DNA of 64,000 bases from Chitinophaga horti (GTDB lineage Bacteria; Bacteroidota; Bacteroidia; Chitinophagales; Chitinophagaceae): the NCBI RefSeq assembly GCF_022867795.2, contig NZ_CP107006.1:4030001-4094000 (forward strand), in the 5' to 3' direction. This document shows positions 26,334-35,950 of the stretch, piece by piece. Both the position numbers and the translations under genes were made by a program. Under the pieces are notes generated by a model. The model had not been told where the DNA came from, ran no database searches, and worked only from the letters and a program-made list of their open reading frames with translations. Position 1 is the first letter of the stretch, and every line of letters begins with the position of its first letter.

Positions 26334-27242
26334 ATGAACGGCACTTCACTGAGATCAGATGTACGCAGCTGGCTGAACCAGGATAATACGGTTAACCACA
26401 TTATTTTATGGAATACTATCATATTCCTGGTAATTGGCATATTAAACCTCGCCGCGCTCGGTAGCGGCGGCGCACAGGTGGCCAAAGACTTTTTGTTAGA
26501 AAATCTTTCCCTCCAGTCTAACCTGGTTATACTCGCGCATAAACCCTGGGGATTCATTACTTACATGTTTACGCATGAAGGTGTGTTTCACTATGTGTTC
26601 AATATGATGGCACTTTACTTTTTCGGAAACCTCTTCCGCTCGGACGTTGGTCGCGAAAGGGTGCTGCCTGTATACATCATCAGCAGTATTTTTGCCGGCC
26701 TCCTGTACGTAATGGCCTATAATATCATCCCGGCCCTCAGCGTGTTTCCGAACATCCTCATCGGCGCATCCGCGTCTATCATGTGTTTTATCACAGCCAC
26801 GGCGATGACGCTGCCCAACCTGGTACTGAACATCTTTTTTATCAATATCCGCCTTAAATGGCTCGCGATCGCACTGGTCGTGATCGATATATTATCCATC
26901 GCGCAGGGTAACACCGGCGGCATTATCGCTCACCTGGGCGGTGCGCTGTTCGGTATCTTGTACGTGCTCTCCATTCGCAATGGCGTGGAACTGGCGCAGC
27001 CACTCATATGGCTGTTCGGCAAACTCGGCTCCATTAGCTTCAAGCGGCAACCCGCGCCCAAAAGCGGCTACCGGAATTTCAAACCGAAAAAATCACCGTT
27101 AAAGGTGGTAAAACGGTCCGGCGAAGAAAACAGGCAGCAAAAGCTCGATATACTGCTCGATAAGATCAACGAAAAAGGCTACGACAGCCTCACACACGAA
27201 GAAAAATCCTGGCTCAAGAAGTACAGCAACGAAAACAGCTGA
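26334..27242 (+). CDS. Rhomboid-family intramembrane serine protease
   Basis: 302 aa. The six-helix rhomboid core spans about residues 20-220, with the loop HEGVFHYVFNMMALYFFGNLF, the catalytic serine in ILIGASASIMCF (GxSx) and the catalytic histidine in GGIIAHLGGALFG. A basic linker and a small C-terminal domain (RQQKLDILLDKINEKGYDSLTHEEKSWLKKYS) are common in Bacteroidota rhomboids. It cleaves transmembrane segments within the inner membrane; substrates are unknown. It is the first of three plus-strand genes (rhomboid, patatin, ispH). Confidence 0.93.
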   Translation: MNGTSLRSDVRSWLNQDNTVNHIILWNTIIFLVIGILNLAALGSGGAQVAKDFLLENLSLQSNLVILAHKPWGFITYMFTHEGVFHYVFNMMALYFFGNLFRSDVGRERVLPVYIISSIFAGLLYVMAYNIIPALSVFPNILIGASASIMCFITATAMTLPNLVLNIFFINIRLKWLAIALVVIDILSIAQGNTGGIIAHLGGALFGILYVLSIRNGVELAQPLIWLFGKLGSISFKRQPAPKSGYRNFKPKKSPLKVVKRSGEENRQQKLDILLDKINEKGYDSLTHEEKSWLKKYSNENS

Positions 27243-27334
27243 TCCTGCACTCCTTTACTCCTTTTTAGCGCTCCGCAGCCAATGGCTGCGGTAATGGCAT
27301 TACTGTAAATCGTCACCCCAAAACCCCAAAGGTT

Positions 27335-28609
27335 ATGAGTAATACACAAGGCGCTGCAAGCCTTAATTACCTGTTTAACGATCCGATCGTACAGCACCGC
27401 ATCGCGCAACTGAAAGAAGTAAATCCGCAAGTGTCAGACATTGTAGACGATGCCGGCAACCAGTATGTTGATATAGTGCTGGAAGGCGGCGGCACGCTGG
27501 GTATGGCGCTGCTCGGTTATCTGTACACGCTGGAACAACTCAACATCCGCTTCCTCTGCATCGGCGGCGCTTCGGCCGGAGCCATTGCCGCACTGCTGCT
27601 GGCCGCCGGTCCCATCGACGAAGCCAAAACGGAATGGATCATCAGCAAGGTCGCCAACAAAGACTTTTACGATTTCATCGACGGTGATGCGGACGCCCGC
27701 AACTTTATCGATAACTTACTCAAACACCGCCACGATGATCCTACGGTATTCGATACGCTGCGCCGCGCCTGGTATTTTACCTGCATCATCGATAATTTAT
27801 CCAGCAATAAAAAAGGACTTAATCCCGGCAAGGTGTTCCACGATTGGGTAAAGGAGTTGCTGGCAGAAAAAGACATCACCACCTACGGACAAATGCGCGA
27901 ACGCCGTTTGCAACGCCCGCCCGGACTGCGCAACCGTGTGACCGGCGAGGTGATCGACGATGAGTTTACGGAGGAGTATATTGAACTGGGCATCGTGGCC
28001 GCCGACATTACCACGGAAACGCGGGTTGTATTCCCACGTATGGCGGGCATCTACTACCAGCATCCGGACGCTGCCAACCCCGCGGACTTTGTACGCGCAT
28101 CTATGTCCGTACCGCTGTTCTTCCGGCCGTTTGAGCTGAGCGGCATCCCGGCGCACGACGGGCAGCAGGATGTATGGCGTACGCGCTGCAACTTTTACGG
28201 CAACATCCCGGAGAAGGTGCTGTTCGTGGATGGCGGCATCCTGTCCAACTTCCCGATCGACATCTTTCACAACTACCGCAAAATTCCCTCCTCTCCTACC
28301 TTTGGCGTCAAGATCGGGTTCGACCGTACGCGGTGTAACGATACGCACAGCTTCCTGGACTACATTGGCGCTATCTTCTGGTCGTCGGCCCATAGCCTTG
28401 ACAATGAGTTTATTCACCGCAACCCGGACTTTAAACAACTGGTATCGTTCATCGATTACAACAACAAACGTTTCAGCTGGCTCGACTTTTCGCTGGATGA
28501 AGATGAAAAGCTGGAACTGTTCAAGCGCGGGGTAGAAACGGCGGCGTTCTTTATCAGCAATTTCGACTGGGAAAAATACAAGCACTCGCGTAAGATCGTG
28601 GCCGACTGA
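27335..28609 (+). CDS. Patatin-like phospholipase
   Basis: 424 aa. The patatin domain has the oxyanion motif LEGGGTLGMALLGYLYTLEQ, the nucleophile serine in CIGGASAGAIAALLLAAG (GxSxG) and the catalytic aspartate in VLFVDGGILSNFPIDIF (DGG). The layout is that of bacterial patatin lipid acyl hydrolases. No signal peptide is visible, so a cytoplasmic enzyme is expected. The N-terminal ~50 residues and C-terminal ~60 residues lie outside the core. Neighbouring genes do not reveal the substrate. Confidence 0.9.
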   Translation: MSNTQGAASLNYLFNDPIVQHRIAQLKEVNPQVSDIVDDAGNQYVDIVLEGGGTLGMALLGYLYTLEQLNIRFLCIGGASAGAIAALLLAAGPIDEAKTEWIISKVANKDFYDFIDGDADARNFIDNLLKHRHDDPTVFDTLRRAWYFTCIIDNLSSNKKGLNPGKVFHDWVKELLAEKDITTYGQMRERRLQRPPGLRNRVTGEVIDDEFTEEYIELGIVAADITTETRVVFPRMAGIYYQHPDAANPADFVRASMSVPLFFRPFELSGIPAHDGQQDVWRTRCNFYGNIPEKVLFVDGGILSNFPIDIFHNYRKIPSSPTFGVKIGFDRTRCNDTHSFLDYIGAIFWSSAHSLDNEFIHRNPDFKQLVSFIDYNNKRFSWLDFSLDEDEKLELFKRGVETAAFFISNFDWEKYKHSRKIVAD

Positions 28610-28674
28610 GCCACGACCGTGTTGTGAAGGGAAGTGGCCGTTAATTGCTATCTTTGCGACACTGGAAGCATCAC

Positions 28675-29904
28675 ATGAAAACATTCAACGTACCTGTTAT
28701 ATACCGTAGTCCACTGATCAGCGCCATAAAACAACAGCGCAAGCAGCAGGATAAAATGAAAAAAGACTTTACACCCACCGCGCTGGATTTTGGCCCGGTA
28801 AAAATATTGCTCGCCCGCCACTTTGGTTTTTGCTATGGGGTGGAAAATGCGATCGAGATCGCTTTCCGTACGGTGGACGAAAACGAGGGTAAACGCATCT
28901 TCCTGTTAAGTGAAATGATTCACAACCCGCAGGTAAACAGCGATTTACTGTCCCGCGGCGTACGTTTCATTATGGATACCGGCGGCAAACAACTCATTCC
29001 CTGGGAATCGCTGAACCCGGATGATATTGTGATCATCCCCGCTTTCGGCACCACGCTGGAAATAGAGTCGCGCCTGTCGGCACTGGGTATTACACCTTTG
29101 CAGTACAACACCACCTGCCCGTTCGTGGAAAGGGTGTGGAACAAGGCCGACCAGATCGGTAAAAAGGATTACACGGTGATTATTCACGGTAAACCGAAAC
29201 ACGAAGAAACCCGTGCCACGTTTTCGCATAGCCAGTCGGTAACGCCAACCGTGGTGGTAAAGGACATACACGAAGCCGAAAAGCTGGCCGCCTACATCCG
29301 TGGCGAACAGCCGGCCGACAGTTTCTACGAAGCATTCAAAGGTCAGTATTCAGAAGGGTTTGATGTTACCAAAGACCTGCAACGCGTAGGCGTAGTAAAC
29401 CAAACCACGATGCTGGCTTCCGAAACGCAGTCGATTGCAGACTACATACGTGGGGTCATGCAGCAGCATTACCAGCTGGAAGATGCGCAGGTACAGGAGC
29501 GCTTCGCCGATACCCGCGACACGCTTTGTTACGCCACCAACGACAACCAGACGGCCGTAACCGGTATGCTGGAAGCGCAGGCGGACCTGGCCATCGTGGT
29601 AGGCGGTTACAATAGCTCCAACACCTCTCACCTGGTGGAGCTTTGCGAGGAAAAGCTGCCCACTTACTATATTGCGTCCGAAGAAAAACTGCTCTCCCGC
29701 GACGAGATCAGTCACTGGGACTTCCATCACAGCCAGGAACTGCATAGTACCGGTTACCTGCCGGCCAAAACACCGGTGACGATCATGCTCACCAGCGGCG
29801 CCTCCTGTCCGGACGCGGTGGTAGAAGGAGTAATACGAAAGCTACTCTCTTTCTGGGACCTGGAGGATGAGGTGGAAAAAATGAGTATCAACTTTACAGC
29901 GTAG
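28675..29904 (+). CDS. ispH: 4-hydroxy-3-methylbut-2-enyl diphosphate reductase
   Basis: 409 aa from the ATG at 28675. A TATCTTTG -7 element at 28649-28656 overlaps the longer frame's first codons, so the upstream ATG at 28645 cannot be used. The three conserved [4Fe-4S] cysteines are in RHFGFCYGVENAI, NTTCPFVERVW and SGASCPDAVVEG. The protein belongs to the longer IspH group (about 400 aa) found in Bacteroidota and cyanobacteria. It performs the last step of the MEP isoprenoid pathway, giving IPP and DMAPP. A strong terminator follows. Confidence 0.95.
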   Translation: MKTFNVPVIYRSPLISAIKQQRKQQDKMKKDFTPTALDFGPVKILLARHFGFCYGVENAIEIAFRTVDENEGKRIFLLSEMIHNPQVNSDLLSRGVRFIMDTGGKQLIPWESLNPDDIVIIPAFGTTLEIESRLSALGITPLQYNTTCPFVERVWNKADQIGKKDYTVIIHGKPKHEETRATFSHSQSVTPTVVVKDIHEAEKLAAYIRGEQPADSFYEAFKGQYSEGFDVTKDLQRVGVVNQTTMLASETQSIADYIRGVMQQHYQLEDAQVQERFADTRDTLCYATNDNQTAVTGMLEAQADLAIVVGGYNSSNTSHLVELCEEKLPTYYIASEEKLLSRDEISHWDFHHSQELHSTGYLPAKTPVTIMLTSGASCPDAVVEGVIRKLLSFWDLEDEVEKMSINFTA

Positions 29905-29911
29905 ACATAAC

Positions 29912-29939
29912 AAAAAAGACACCGTCCGGTGTCTTTTTT
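29912..29939 (+). terminator. Terminator after ispH
   Basis: Perfect stem AAAAAAGACACCG / CGGTGTCTTTTTT with a 2-nt loop. It is symmetrical, so it may act in both directions. Confidence 0.88.
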
Positions 29940-30110
29940 CTTTGGGGCTAATCAAACGCTAGTAATGCAGAGAAAATTTTTATGTATTTAAACAAACAGT
30001 TCTTATCATTTGTGTGATTCAAAAGTACTTCAACCGCTACCTGTATGCAACCATGATTTAGTATCCGGTACGATCTAACACATAACTGGTATCCAAAAGC
30101 CAAAAATTGG

Positions 30111-30878
30111 CTAGAACTGAACGGCCTTTTTCAGGAAATCCGCCTTTCTCCTCCTGCTCACCTCTACCTGTGTACCATCGCTCATGAGGGCAAAACCGCC
30201 TTCGCCCTGGATGTAGGAGTCCATTTGCTGGAGGTTGATCAGGTGTGAGTTGTGTACGCGGAAGAAATCAATGTCGGTAAGCAGTTCCTCGAACTCCTTT
30301 AGCGGCTTGGAAACGAGTAGTTGCTTGCGGTCGGTGAAAAATATTTTGGTATAGTTCCCCGTCGATTCGCAACGCACGATGCTCTGTACCGGCATAAAAA
30401 CCAGGCCGGTCAGCGTAGGCAGGGCGATCTTTTTATTGGAATGCTGCATCGTTTTCATGTTCTGCAAAAACACCTCTAACGGTGCCACCGGGGCGTTACC
30501 CTCCACTTTGCCATTCCGCCGGTTAGTGAATTTCTGCAATGCATCCTGCAGGTCGGAAATACCGAACGGTTTCAGCAGGTAGTCGAGTGCGTTAAATTTG
30601 ATGGCTTTGAGGGCGTACTGCTCGTAAGCCGTGGTGAATATCACATCAAAATTCACCTTGTCGAACAGCTTCAGTAACTCAAACCCATTTTGGTACGGCA
30701 TTTCCACGTCGAGGAATACCAGGTCGGGCTTCAGCTCGTCGATAAGTACCTTGGCCGCCTCCACACTACCGGCGCCACCGAGTACGGTTACGTCCGGGAA
30801 CTTCTTTTGCAACATGGTTTTTAAGGCATCTACGCAGTGCTGCTCATCGTCTACGATGACTGCTTTAATCTCGCTCAT
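30111..30878 (-). CDS. LytTR-type response regulator
   Basis: 255 aa. The receiver domain (about residues 1-120) has the acidic pair VDDEQ, the phospho-acceptor aspartate in LVFLDVEMPYQNG, the T/S in VIFTTAYEQYALKA and K in DYLLKPFG. The LytTR DNA-binding domain (about 150-250) has RCESTGNYTKIFFTDRK and FFRVHNSHLINLQQMDSYIQGEGGFALMSDGTQVEVSRRRK. It pairs with the histidine kinase encoded 77 bp upstream on the same strand. Target genes are unknown. Confidence 0.93.
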   Translation of the reverse strand: MSEIKAVIVDDEQHCVDALKTMLQKKFPDVTVLGGAGSVEAAKVLIDELKPDLVFLDVEMPYQNGFELLKLFDKVNFDVIFTTAYEQYALKAIKFNALDYLLKPFGISDLQDALQKFTNRRNGKVEGNAPVAPLEVFLQNMKTMQHSNKKIALPTLTGLVFMPVQSIVRCESTGNYTKIFFTDRKQLLVSKPLKEFEELLTDIDFFRVHNSHLINLQQMDSYIQGEGGFALMSDGTQVEVSRRRKADFLKKAVQF

Positions 30879-30955
30879 GTCTTAACTATTAATTCATTAT
30901 GGTTGTAACAGTCAGGCATGCTTTTCTGCTGCATTACATGCTTGCTGCGTTGCTA

Positions 30956-32905
30956 CTAAAATAAAAATTCGGCGGGCAATACAATGGTCACTTTGGTCCC
31001 CTCAGGCTGCCCCTTCGCATCTTCCAGGTCGGTAATTTCTACATTCGCATCTTTGGTATTATTGATCTTGCGGATCAGCGCAATACGTCCTTCCGTTACT
31101 TTCATGCCCATGGAATTATGGGTTTTGTTTTTCTTCTCCTTGATCTCCATCGCCATCTTACGGCCAATACCGTTGTCGGTCACAATACATTCCAGCACAC
31201 GCCCCTTCAGCCGGATGCTGATTTCCAGCAAACCTTTCAGTTTGCGATGTACCAGCCCGTGCCAGATGGCATTTTCCACGTACGGTTGAATGATCATCGG
31301 CGGTATCATTACTTCCTCGTCATTAATGTTGTCGCCTAGTAAAATATGGTACTCGAACATGTTGTTGCACCGCAACACTTCCAGGTCGAGGTACAGTTTC
31401 AGCGATTCCAGTTCTTTATTCAGGGGAATGAAGGTGTGCTGGCTATTATCCAGTATCATCCGCATCAGTTTGGAGAATTTGGTGAGATACTCCGACGCTT
31501 CTTCCTGGTTGTTACTCCAGATATAGCGGTGAATAGAACTCAGGGAATTGAAGATGAAGTGTGGATTCATCTGCGCACGTAAACTTCGCAGCTCCAGTTG
31601 CAACGCCTGTCGATTGGCTTCGAGGTTGCGGTGGCGGATGTAAAAGAAGCCGCCTACGATCAGCATCAACAAAATCACCCCCAGTGAGATAGCTACCGCG
31701 AGGTTCCGTTTCACCCGCAGCTTTTCATTGTCCTGCGCCTGGTGCAGCGTTTTGATCTCCGCATCCTTACGGCTTACGTTGTAACGTGTTTCAGACTGCG
31801 ATGCGACCAGTTCATTTTTTTCGGTCTGGATGCTGTCGTTGTATACGATAAGGCTATCCATGTAAGCCAGCGAGCGTTCGTATTGTTTGGATTCGCGCAG
31901 GCTGTGCGCCATGCCTTTGTACGCATCTAACAAAGTAGATTTAAAACCCCAGCGCCGGCCAAGATCGATAGCCTGTTGATAATAGAGGCGGGCACTGTCC
32001 TGAACGCCCTGTTCGTCGAACAGTTTACCGATGCTCAGGTAATTATCGGCCACATGTATCTGGTCATCTACCTCACCATTTACTGCCAGTGCTTTAAGCA
32101 TATAACTTTTGGCGGTGTTGTAATCTTTCTTATCCTGGTACACCGCACCCAGGCAAGTGTAGCAGATAGATATACCGGTGGTGCTGTTAATTTTCTGGTT
32201 GGCTTCCAGCGAGCGTTTAAAAAATTCGATGGACAAGTCCAGCTTACCCAGGCCCTGGTAGGCATAACCAATATTACCCAGGTTGATGGCTACACCCAGT
32301 TCATTGCCGGCATCCTGTTCCAGCTGCAGGGCCTTTGCAAAATCGCGGATGGCTTCTTCGTACTTTTTGTTAGATAGATGAATGTTGCCGATGCTGTTGG
32401 TAGCCACGCAAATATTACGCACATCGTTGATCTTTTCAGCAATACGCAGTGCACTGAAGTGGGCGTCGAATGCCTTGTCGAGTTTATCGAGACGGCGATA
32501 GTCGACCCCCAGGTTATTGTAGGAAAAGCTGATGAGACGATCATTTTTGGCGAGTTTGGCGTTAGCGAGTGCCTTTTCGTGATAATCGGCTGCCAGAATG
32601 TACAGGGAGCGATTTCGTTTAGACGTGCCTATCTCGTTGTAGATTTCAGCGAGGTGCCGGTAGTCGCGGATATTTTCGCCGAGGTTGATCGCATCTTTAT
32701 AAAAAACGTTCTCGGCGTTACGCCCATCGAAGTAGCGGTTAAAAGTGCGACCGCGCTTAGCCAGCAAGTCTACTTTGGAAGTATCGTCCTTCATGGCCCG
32801 GAGTGAGTCCAGCGTTTTATAAACGAGCACAGAGTCCTGCGCGGTAACACCGCCGACCAATGCGAGGTACAGGATGACGATAAAGGGGAGACTTTTCAGT
32901 AGCAT
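30956..32905 (-). CDS. Sensor histidine kinase with TPR sensor domain (LytS/YehU type)
   Basis: About 649 aa from the ATG at 32905; an in-frame ATG at 32932 is possible. The signal peptide (MLLKSLPFIVILYLALVGGVTA) leads into a periplasmic TPR array (about residues 50-370, units such as SFSYNNLGVDYRRLDKLDKAFDAHFSALRIA). One transmembrane helix (LAVAISLGVILLMLIVGGFFYIR) precedes the His_kinase domain with the phospho-acceptor in RAQMNPHFIFNSLSSIHRYIW. An HATPase domain follows (VENAIWHGLVHRK, IVTDNGIGRKMA). TPR-fused kinases of this kind are common in Bacteroidota. Its partner is the LytTR regulator downstream. Confidence 0.93.
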   Translation of the reverse strand: MLLKSLPFIVILYLALVGGVTAQDSVLVYKTLDSLRAMKDDTSKVDLLAKRGRTFNRYFDGRNAENVFYKDAINLGENIRDYRHLAEIYNEIGTSKRNRSLYILAADYHEKALANAKLAKNDRLISFSYNNLGVDYRRLDKLDKAFDAHFSALRIAEKINDVRNICVATNSIGNIHLSNKKYEEAIRDFAKALQLEQDAGNELGVAINLGNIGYAYQGLGKLDLSIEFFKRSLEANQKINSTTGISICYTCLGAVYQDKKDYNTAKSYMLKALAVNGEVDDQIHVADNYLSIGKLFDEQGVQDSARLYYQQAIDLGRRWGFKSTLLDAYKGMAHSLRESKQYERSLAYMDSLIVYNDSIQTEKNELVASQSETRYNVSRKDAEIKTLHQAQDNEKLRVKRNLAVAISLGVILLMLIVGGFFYIRHRNLEANRQALQLELRSLRAQMNPHFIFNSLSSIHRYIWSNNQEEASEYLTKFSKLMRMILDNSQHTFIPLNKELESLKLYLDLEVLRCNNMFEYHILLGDNINDEEVMIPPMIIQPYVENAIWHGLVHRKLKGLLEISIRLKGRVLECIVTDNGIGRKMAMEIKEKKNKTHNSMGMKVTEGRIALIRKINNTKDANVEITDLEDAKGQPEGTKVTIVLPAEFLF

Positions 32906-32932
32906 GCTGTAGGGGTAGATATTATCCCTCAC

Positions 32933-33540
32933 AAGTTAGAAATTTTATTTCAATGTTTGGCTGCCTTGGAGATGTGGATGAGTAGTATGATTTACAACGG
33001 TTTAAAAAAATGAAGGGGCGAAAGAATTCGCCCCTTTCCTATTAACCGAATACACCTACTGAAAATATGAAACAAAGCCGAGTCGGCCCATTCCACATTG
33101 CTTTTACAACAACAGCCCTGGTGTTGAGCCGGAGTTTAATTTTATGTAGTGTTAGTTTTAATAAACGGTTAATAGCTTTGGTTCTCTTCTAGAATACAGT
33201 CGGATATGGCCTCAAAATCTTTATAGATGAATTATCTATAGTTCATTTTCTTCAACACATGTCCATCCAACCGCTGATCTCTTCACAGCATGTTTCTTCC
33301 ACGATCAACGTTGACGTATCGGTCAAAAGGTATGACGGGCGTAAAACATACTTTACGTGGTTGGCCCGGCGGGTTAACGCAATCGGACGCACGTAAATAT
33401 CTTATTTACAAAACTGTAACTTACCGTAATAATGCAGGAATTTCTGAGGACTTGGCAAAAAAACTATATGGTATGAAGTGCAGGATGTTGTCCTGTACTT
33501 AGACAAATGTAATAACACTTTTTTAATATGCAAAAAAAAT
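32933..33540. other. 608-bp gap without a convincing gene
   Basis: It holds a strong hairpin at 33013-33036 and a 10-bp stem near 33477-33500 (AAGTGCAGGA / TCCTGTACTT). One 44-codon plus-strand ORF (ATG at 33258, beginning MSIQPLISSQHVSS) and a 70-codon ORF (33290-33502) overlap in different frames. Neither resembles a family I know or has a clear promoter, so I do not call them genes. Confidence 0.5.
33013..33036. terminator. Hairpin terminator in the cmk / kinase gap
   Basis: Perfect stem AAGGGGCGAA / TTCGCCCCTT with a 4-nt loop. On the minus strand it is followed by CATTTTTTT, so it could end transcripts reading through from cmk. Confidence 0.75.
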
Positions 33541-34230
33541 TCAAGAAGAATGAGCCATTATCGCATCTTCTACCCATTGCGAAACGAGATCCAGCTGCTC
33601 GTCCATCGTTAACTGACTGTTATCCAATATGATAGCATCATCGGCCCGGCGGAGGGGGCTAATTTCCCGGTTGGCGTCGATATAATCGCGCAATTCGAGG
33701 TTCTCTTTTACTTCGTGGAGGGTGATATTTGGGTTTTTAGCGTACAGTTCTTTGTACCTGCGTTCTACACGCACGGCGGGATCGGCGGTCATAAATATCT
33801 TTAATTCCGCATCGGGAAATACCACCGTACCAATGTCGCGGCCATCCATAACGATGCCTTTGCGCGCGCCCATTTTTTGCTGCTGGGCCACGGCGAAAGT
33901 ACGTACGGCACCTATCGCGGCAATCTCACTTACTTTTTCTGCTACCAGCATCTCGCGGATCAGGTGTTCCACATTTTCATCGTTAAGATGCATTTCGGCC
34001 TGACCGCTATTGTTGTTGTACACAAATTCGAGGTGCACATCTTTCAGGGCGTTTTTCACTTCGGCTTCGTCTCTCCAGTTCACATCCTGGCGGATGAAGA
34101 ACAGGGTTACAGCGCGGTACATGGCACCGCTGTCTATGTATATATAGTCAAGTTTCTTCGCCAGCTGTTTAGCCAGCGTGCTCTTTCCACATGAAGAGTA
34201 GCCGTCGATCGTGATGATTATTTTTTTCAA
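33541..34230 (-). CDS. cmk: Cytidylate kinase
   Basis: 229 aa. It has the P-loop IIITIDGYSSCGKSTLAKQLAKKL at the N-terminus, the substrate motif YIDSGAMYRAVTLFF, VMDGRDIGTVVFPDAELKIFMTA near residue 130, and RRADDAIILDNSQLT near the end. It phosphorylates CMP and dCMP to the diphosphates. On the minus strand a TAACTTTG -7 element at 34250-34257 lies 20 bp before the ATG. The gene stands alone and no terminator directly follows its stop; the first clear hairpin is about 500 bp further at 33013-33036. Confidence 0.96.
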   Translation of the reverse strand: MKKIIITIDGYSSCGKSTLAKQLAKKLDYIYIDSGAMYRAVTLFFIRQDVNWRDEAEVKNALKDVHLEFVYNNNSGQAEMHLNDENVEHLIREMLVAEKVSEIAAIGAVRTFAVAQQQKMGARKGIVMDGRDIGTVVFPDAELKIFMTADPAVRVERRYKELYAKNPNITLHEVKENLELRDYIDANREISPLRRADDAIILDNSQLTMDEQLDLVSQWVEDAIMAHSS

Positions 34231-34278
34231 AGCCCTGATAAGATTGGAGCAAAGTTAAGTCTAAAAAACAACATGCAA

Positions 34279-34312
34279 AAACGGGATGCAACGCAAGCGC
34301 TGCATCCCGTTT
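34279..34312 (-). terminator. Terminator after the surface-protein cluster
   Basis: Perfect 12-bp stem AAACGGGATGCA / TGCATCCCGTTT with a 10-nt loop and a T-rich exit on the minus strand. It lies 22 bp after the stop of the T9SS cargo gene. Confidence 0.88.
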
Positions 34313-34334
34313 CGTGCTAACTTTCCCAGAAAAC

Positions 34335-35927
34335 TTACCGGTCAACTACCATGACTTTCTCTGTTCTCATCAACCGGTGAGTAGCTTTATCATAGAACAC
34401 CACGATATAGGCGCCTTTACTCAGATTTGTTACCTGTACCACGGCGCTGGCCGTTAATTCGTACTGGTGTAATACCTGCCCGAGGATGTTGGTGATTTGC
34501 ACCATTACCGGACCATTATTGCCTTGCACCCTCAGCTGGAACTGGCCACGGTTCGGGTTAGGCCAGATGCTTACTTCCAGGAACGGCGGTACGGCCTTTA
34601 TCTCGGAATAGCTAATCCTGCCATTCTTCGAGGTGGCTTTTATGCGATAGTAACTCCAGCCGCCATATTGGTTCGGGTCTGCATGTTTGTAATCGATCTT
34701 AAAAGTACTGTTACCGTTCGGTGCTAACGATGGCAGGCTGCCTACCTTCTTAAAGCCCGTATCCTGGTCGAACCGGCGTTCTATTTCAAACGTATGGTTG
34801 TTTAGCTCACGGGTGGTAGTCCACTCCAGCTGTGCAAAGTATTTCGACAGGCGCCAGGCGTTAAAGTACAGGTAGATGGCGGGCGAATACGGACCATAAA
34901 TCACTGAGGCTTTGGCGAAGTATTCGTTGGGCCCGAAGCCATCGCTGAAGCGCCTTGTTTGCATGGTCGAGTTTCTGAGCGCCGCGCCGGAGGTGAGCGC
35001 ACCTGCTACGGGCAGGTATTCCGGATTATCCATATAGTCCCAGGCATTATTGGAGAAATGACTTACGTAACTGTTGGAGCGGTACGATGCATACTCCGAC
35101 CCTTCTTCGGCATCCATGTGTTGCAGCGTAAGGTCGGTACTTACTAATTGCGCGCCGTGGCCGATGTGCCAGGTTTTATTGGTAAAATCTTTCCGGTTGG
35201 ATGGGCCGTTCGTAGCATACTGATACACGCTGTCGAACACGCGCACGCGAAAATCTTCTACCGTACCATTGAACTTCAGGGAAGCCGGTGCATACGATGA
35301 AATACTCGTACCCACGGGAAAAATAATATCGCCTGCCGCCGCATTTACCTGTTCGCGGTACAGGAAACCACCGGCAATATCCGGCCCCGTTACAACAAAA
35401 GCTTTATCATTAAAACCCGTGATGGTACCCGGCTGCCTGTCCCCCACTACGAGGTTCCAGCCATTGAGAAAAAGGTGACCATTCACGAAGTGCAGGTTGT
35501 TGCGCACTTTGATGTCGCTGAGGTCTGCAATACTTACCCCCAGCGTATTATCTATTTCGAGGTTGGGAAACATGACACCGGATTTACCGGCCACGTTGTA
35601 CCCACCAAAAACGCTTTGCATACCAATATTGGTGTAGCGGGGATTATTACCCAGGAAGCGGAAGATGCCGCCTTTACCGCTAAAACCGTCGGCGCTTTCA
35701 TCCAGCAGGAAGGAGCCGGCCACATTATTCCAATACTTACCGTAAAAGTTCACGATAGCGTTGGCATTCGTGCGGATGGTACCCTCATTCACCACGTTGC
35801 TGTAAATCGATACAGGATCGCCGGTAAGCACACCGATCTGCGACACAGACGGTACAAAGACCGTATCCTGTCCGAAAGCGGCGGAGCAGAGCAGGCAGCT
35901 GGTTAGTATGGAGAGAATGTATTTCAT
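34335..35927 (-). CDS. Exported protein with T9SS type A sorting domain
   Basis: 530 aa from the ATG at 35927, which starts a signal peptide (MKYILSILTSCLLCSAAFG). The body (about 25-440) is beta-rich, with a sequence style common in large secreted Bacteroidota proteins (FNGKGGIFRFLGNNPRY, LEIDNTLGVSIADLSDIKVRNNLHF). The last ~80 residues form a type A C-terminal sorting domain: VSIWPNPNRGQFQLRVQG, VQITNILGQVLHQYEL, VTNLSKGAYIVVF and the basic end RTEKVMVVDR. It should cross the outer membrane through the T9SS and be released or anchored. It is the last of a three-gene minus-strand cluster with two tail-fibre-like proteins. Ligand and function are unknown. Confidence 0.87.
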   Translation of the reverse strand: MKYILSILTSCLLCSAAFGQDTVFVPSVSQIGVLTGDPVSIYSNVVNEGTIRTNANAIVNFYGKYWNNVAGSFLLDESADGFSGKGGIFRFLGNNPRYTNIGMQSVFGGYNVAGKSGVMFPNLEIDNTLGVSIADLSDIKVRNNLHFVNGHLFLNGWNLVVGDRQPGTITGFNDKAFVVTGPDIAGGFLYREQVNAAAGDIIFPVGTSISSYAPASLKFNGTVEDFRVRVFDSVYQYATNGPSNRKDFTNKTWHIGHGAQLVSTDLTLQHMDAEEGSEYASYRSNSYVSHFSNNAWDYMDNPEYLPVAGALTSGAALRNSTMQTRRFSDGFGPNEYFAKASVIYGPYSPAIYLYFNAWRLSKYFAQLEWTTTRELNNHTFEIERRFDQDTGFKKVGSLPSLAPNGNSTFKIDYKHADPNQYGGWSYYRIKATSKNGRISYSEIKAVPPFLEVSIWPNPNRGQFQLRVQGNNGPVMVQITNILGQVLHQYELTASAVVQVTNLSKGAYIVVFYDKATHRLMRTEKVMVVDR

Positions 35928-35950
35928 TCCAGGAATAAGGTTTAAAACAA

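Noticed and set aside
27797..28684. 295-codon minus-strand ORF opposite the patatin gene
   Set aside because: Antisense shadow; the patatin catalytic motifs establish the plus strand as coding.
33290..33502. 70-codon plus-strand ORF in the cmk gap
   Set aside because: No family match, no ribosome-binding site or promoter, and it overlaps another short ORF in a different frame.
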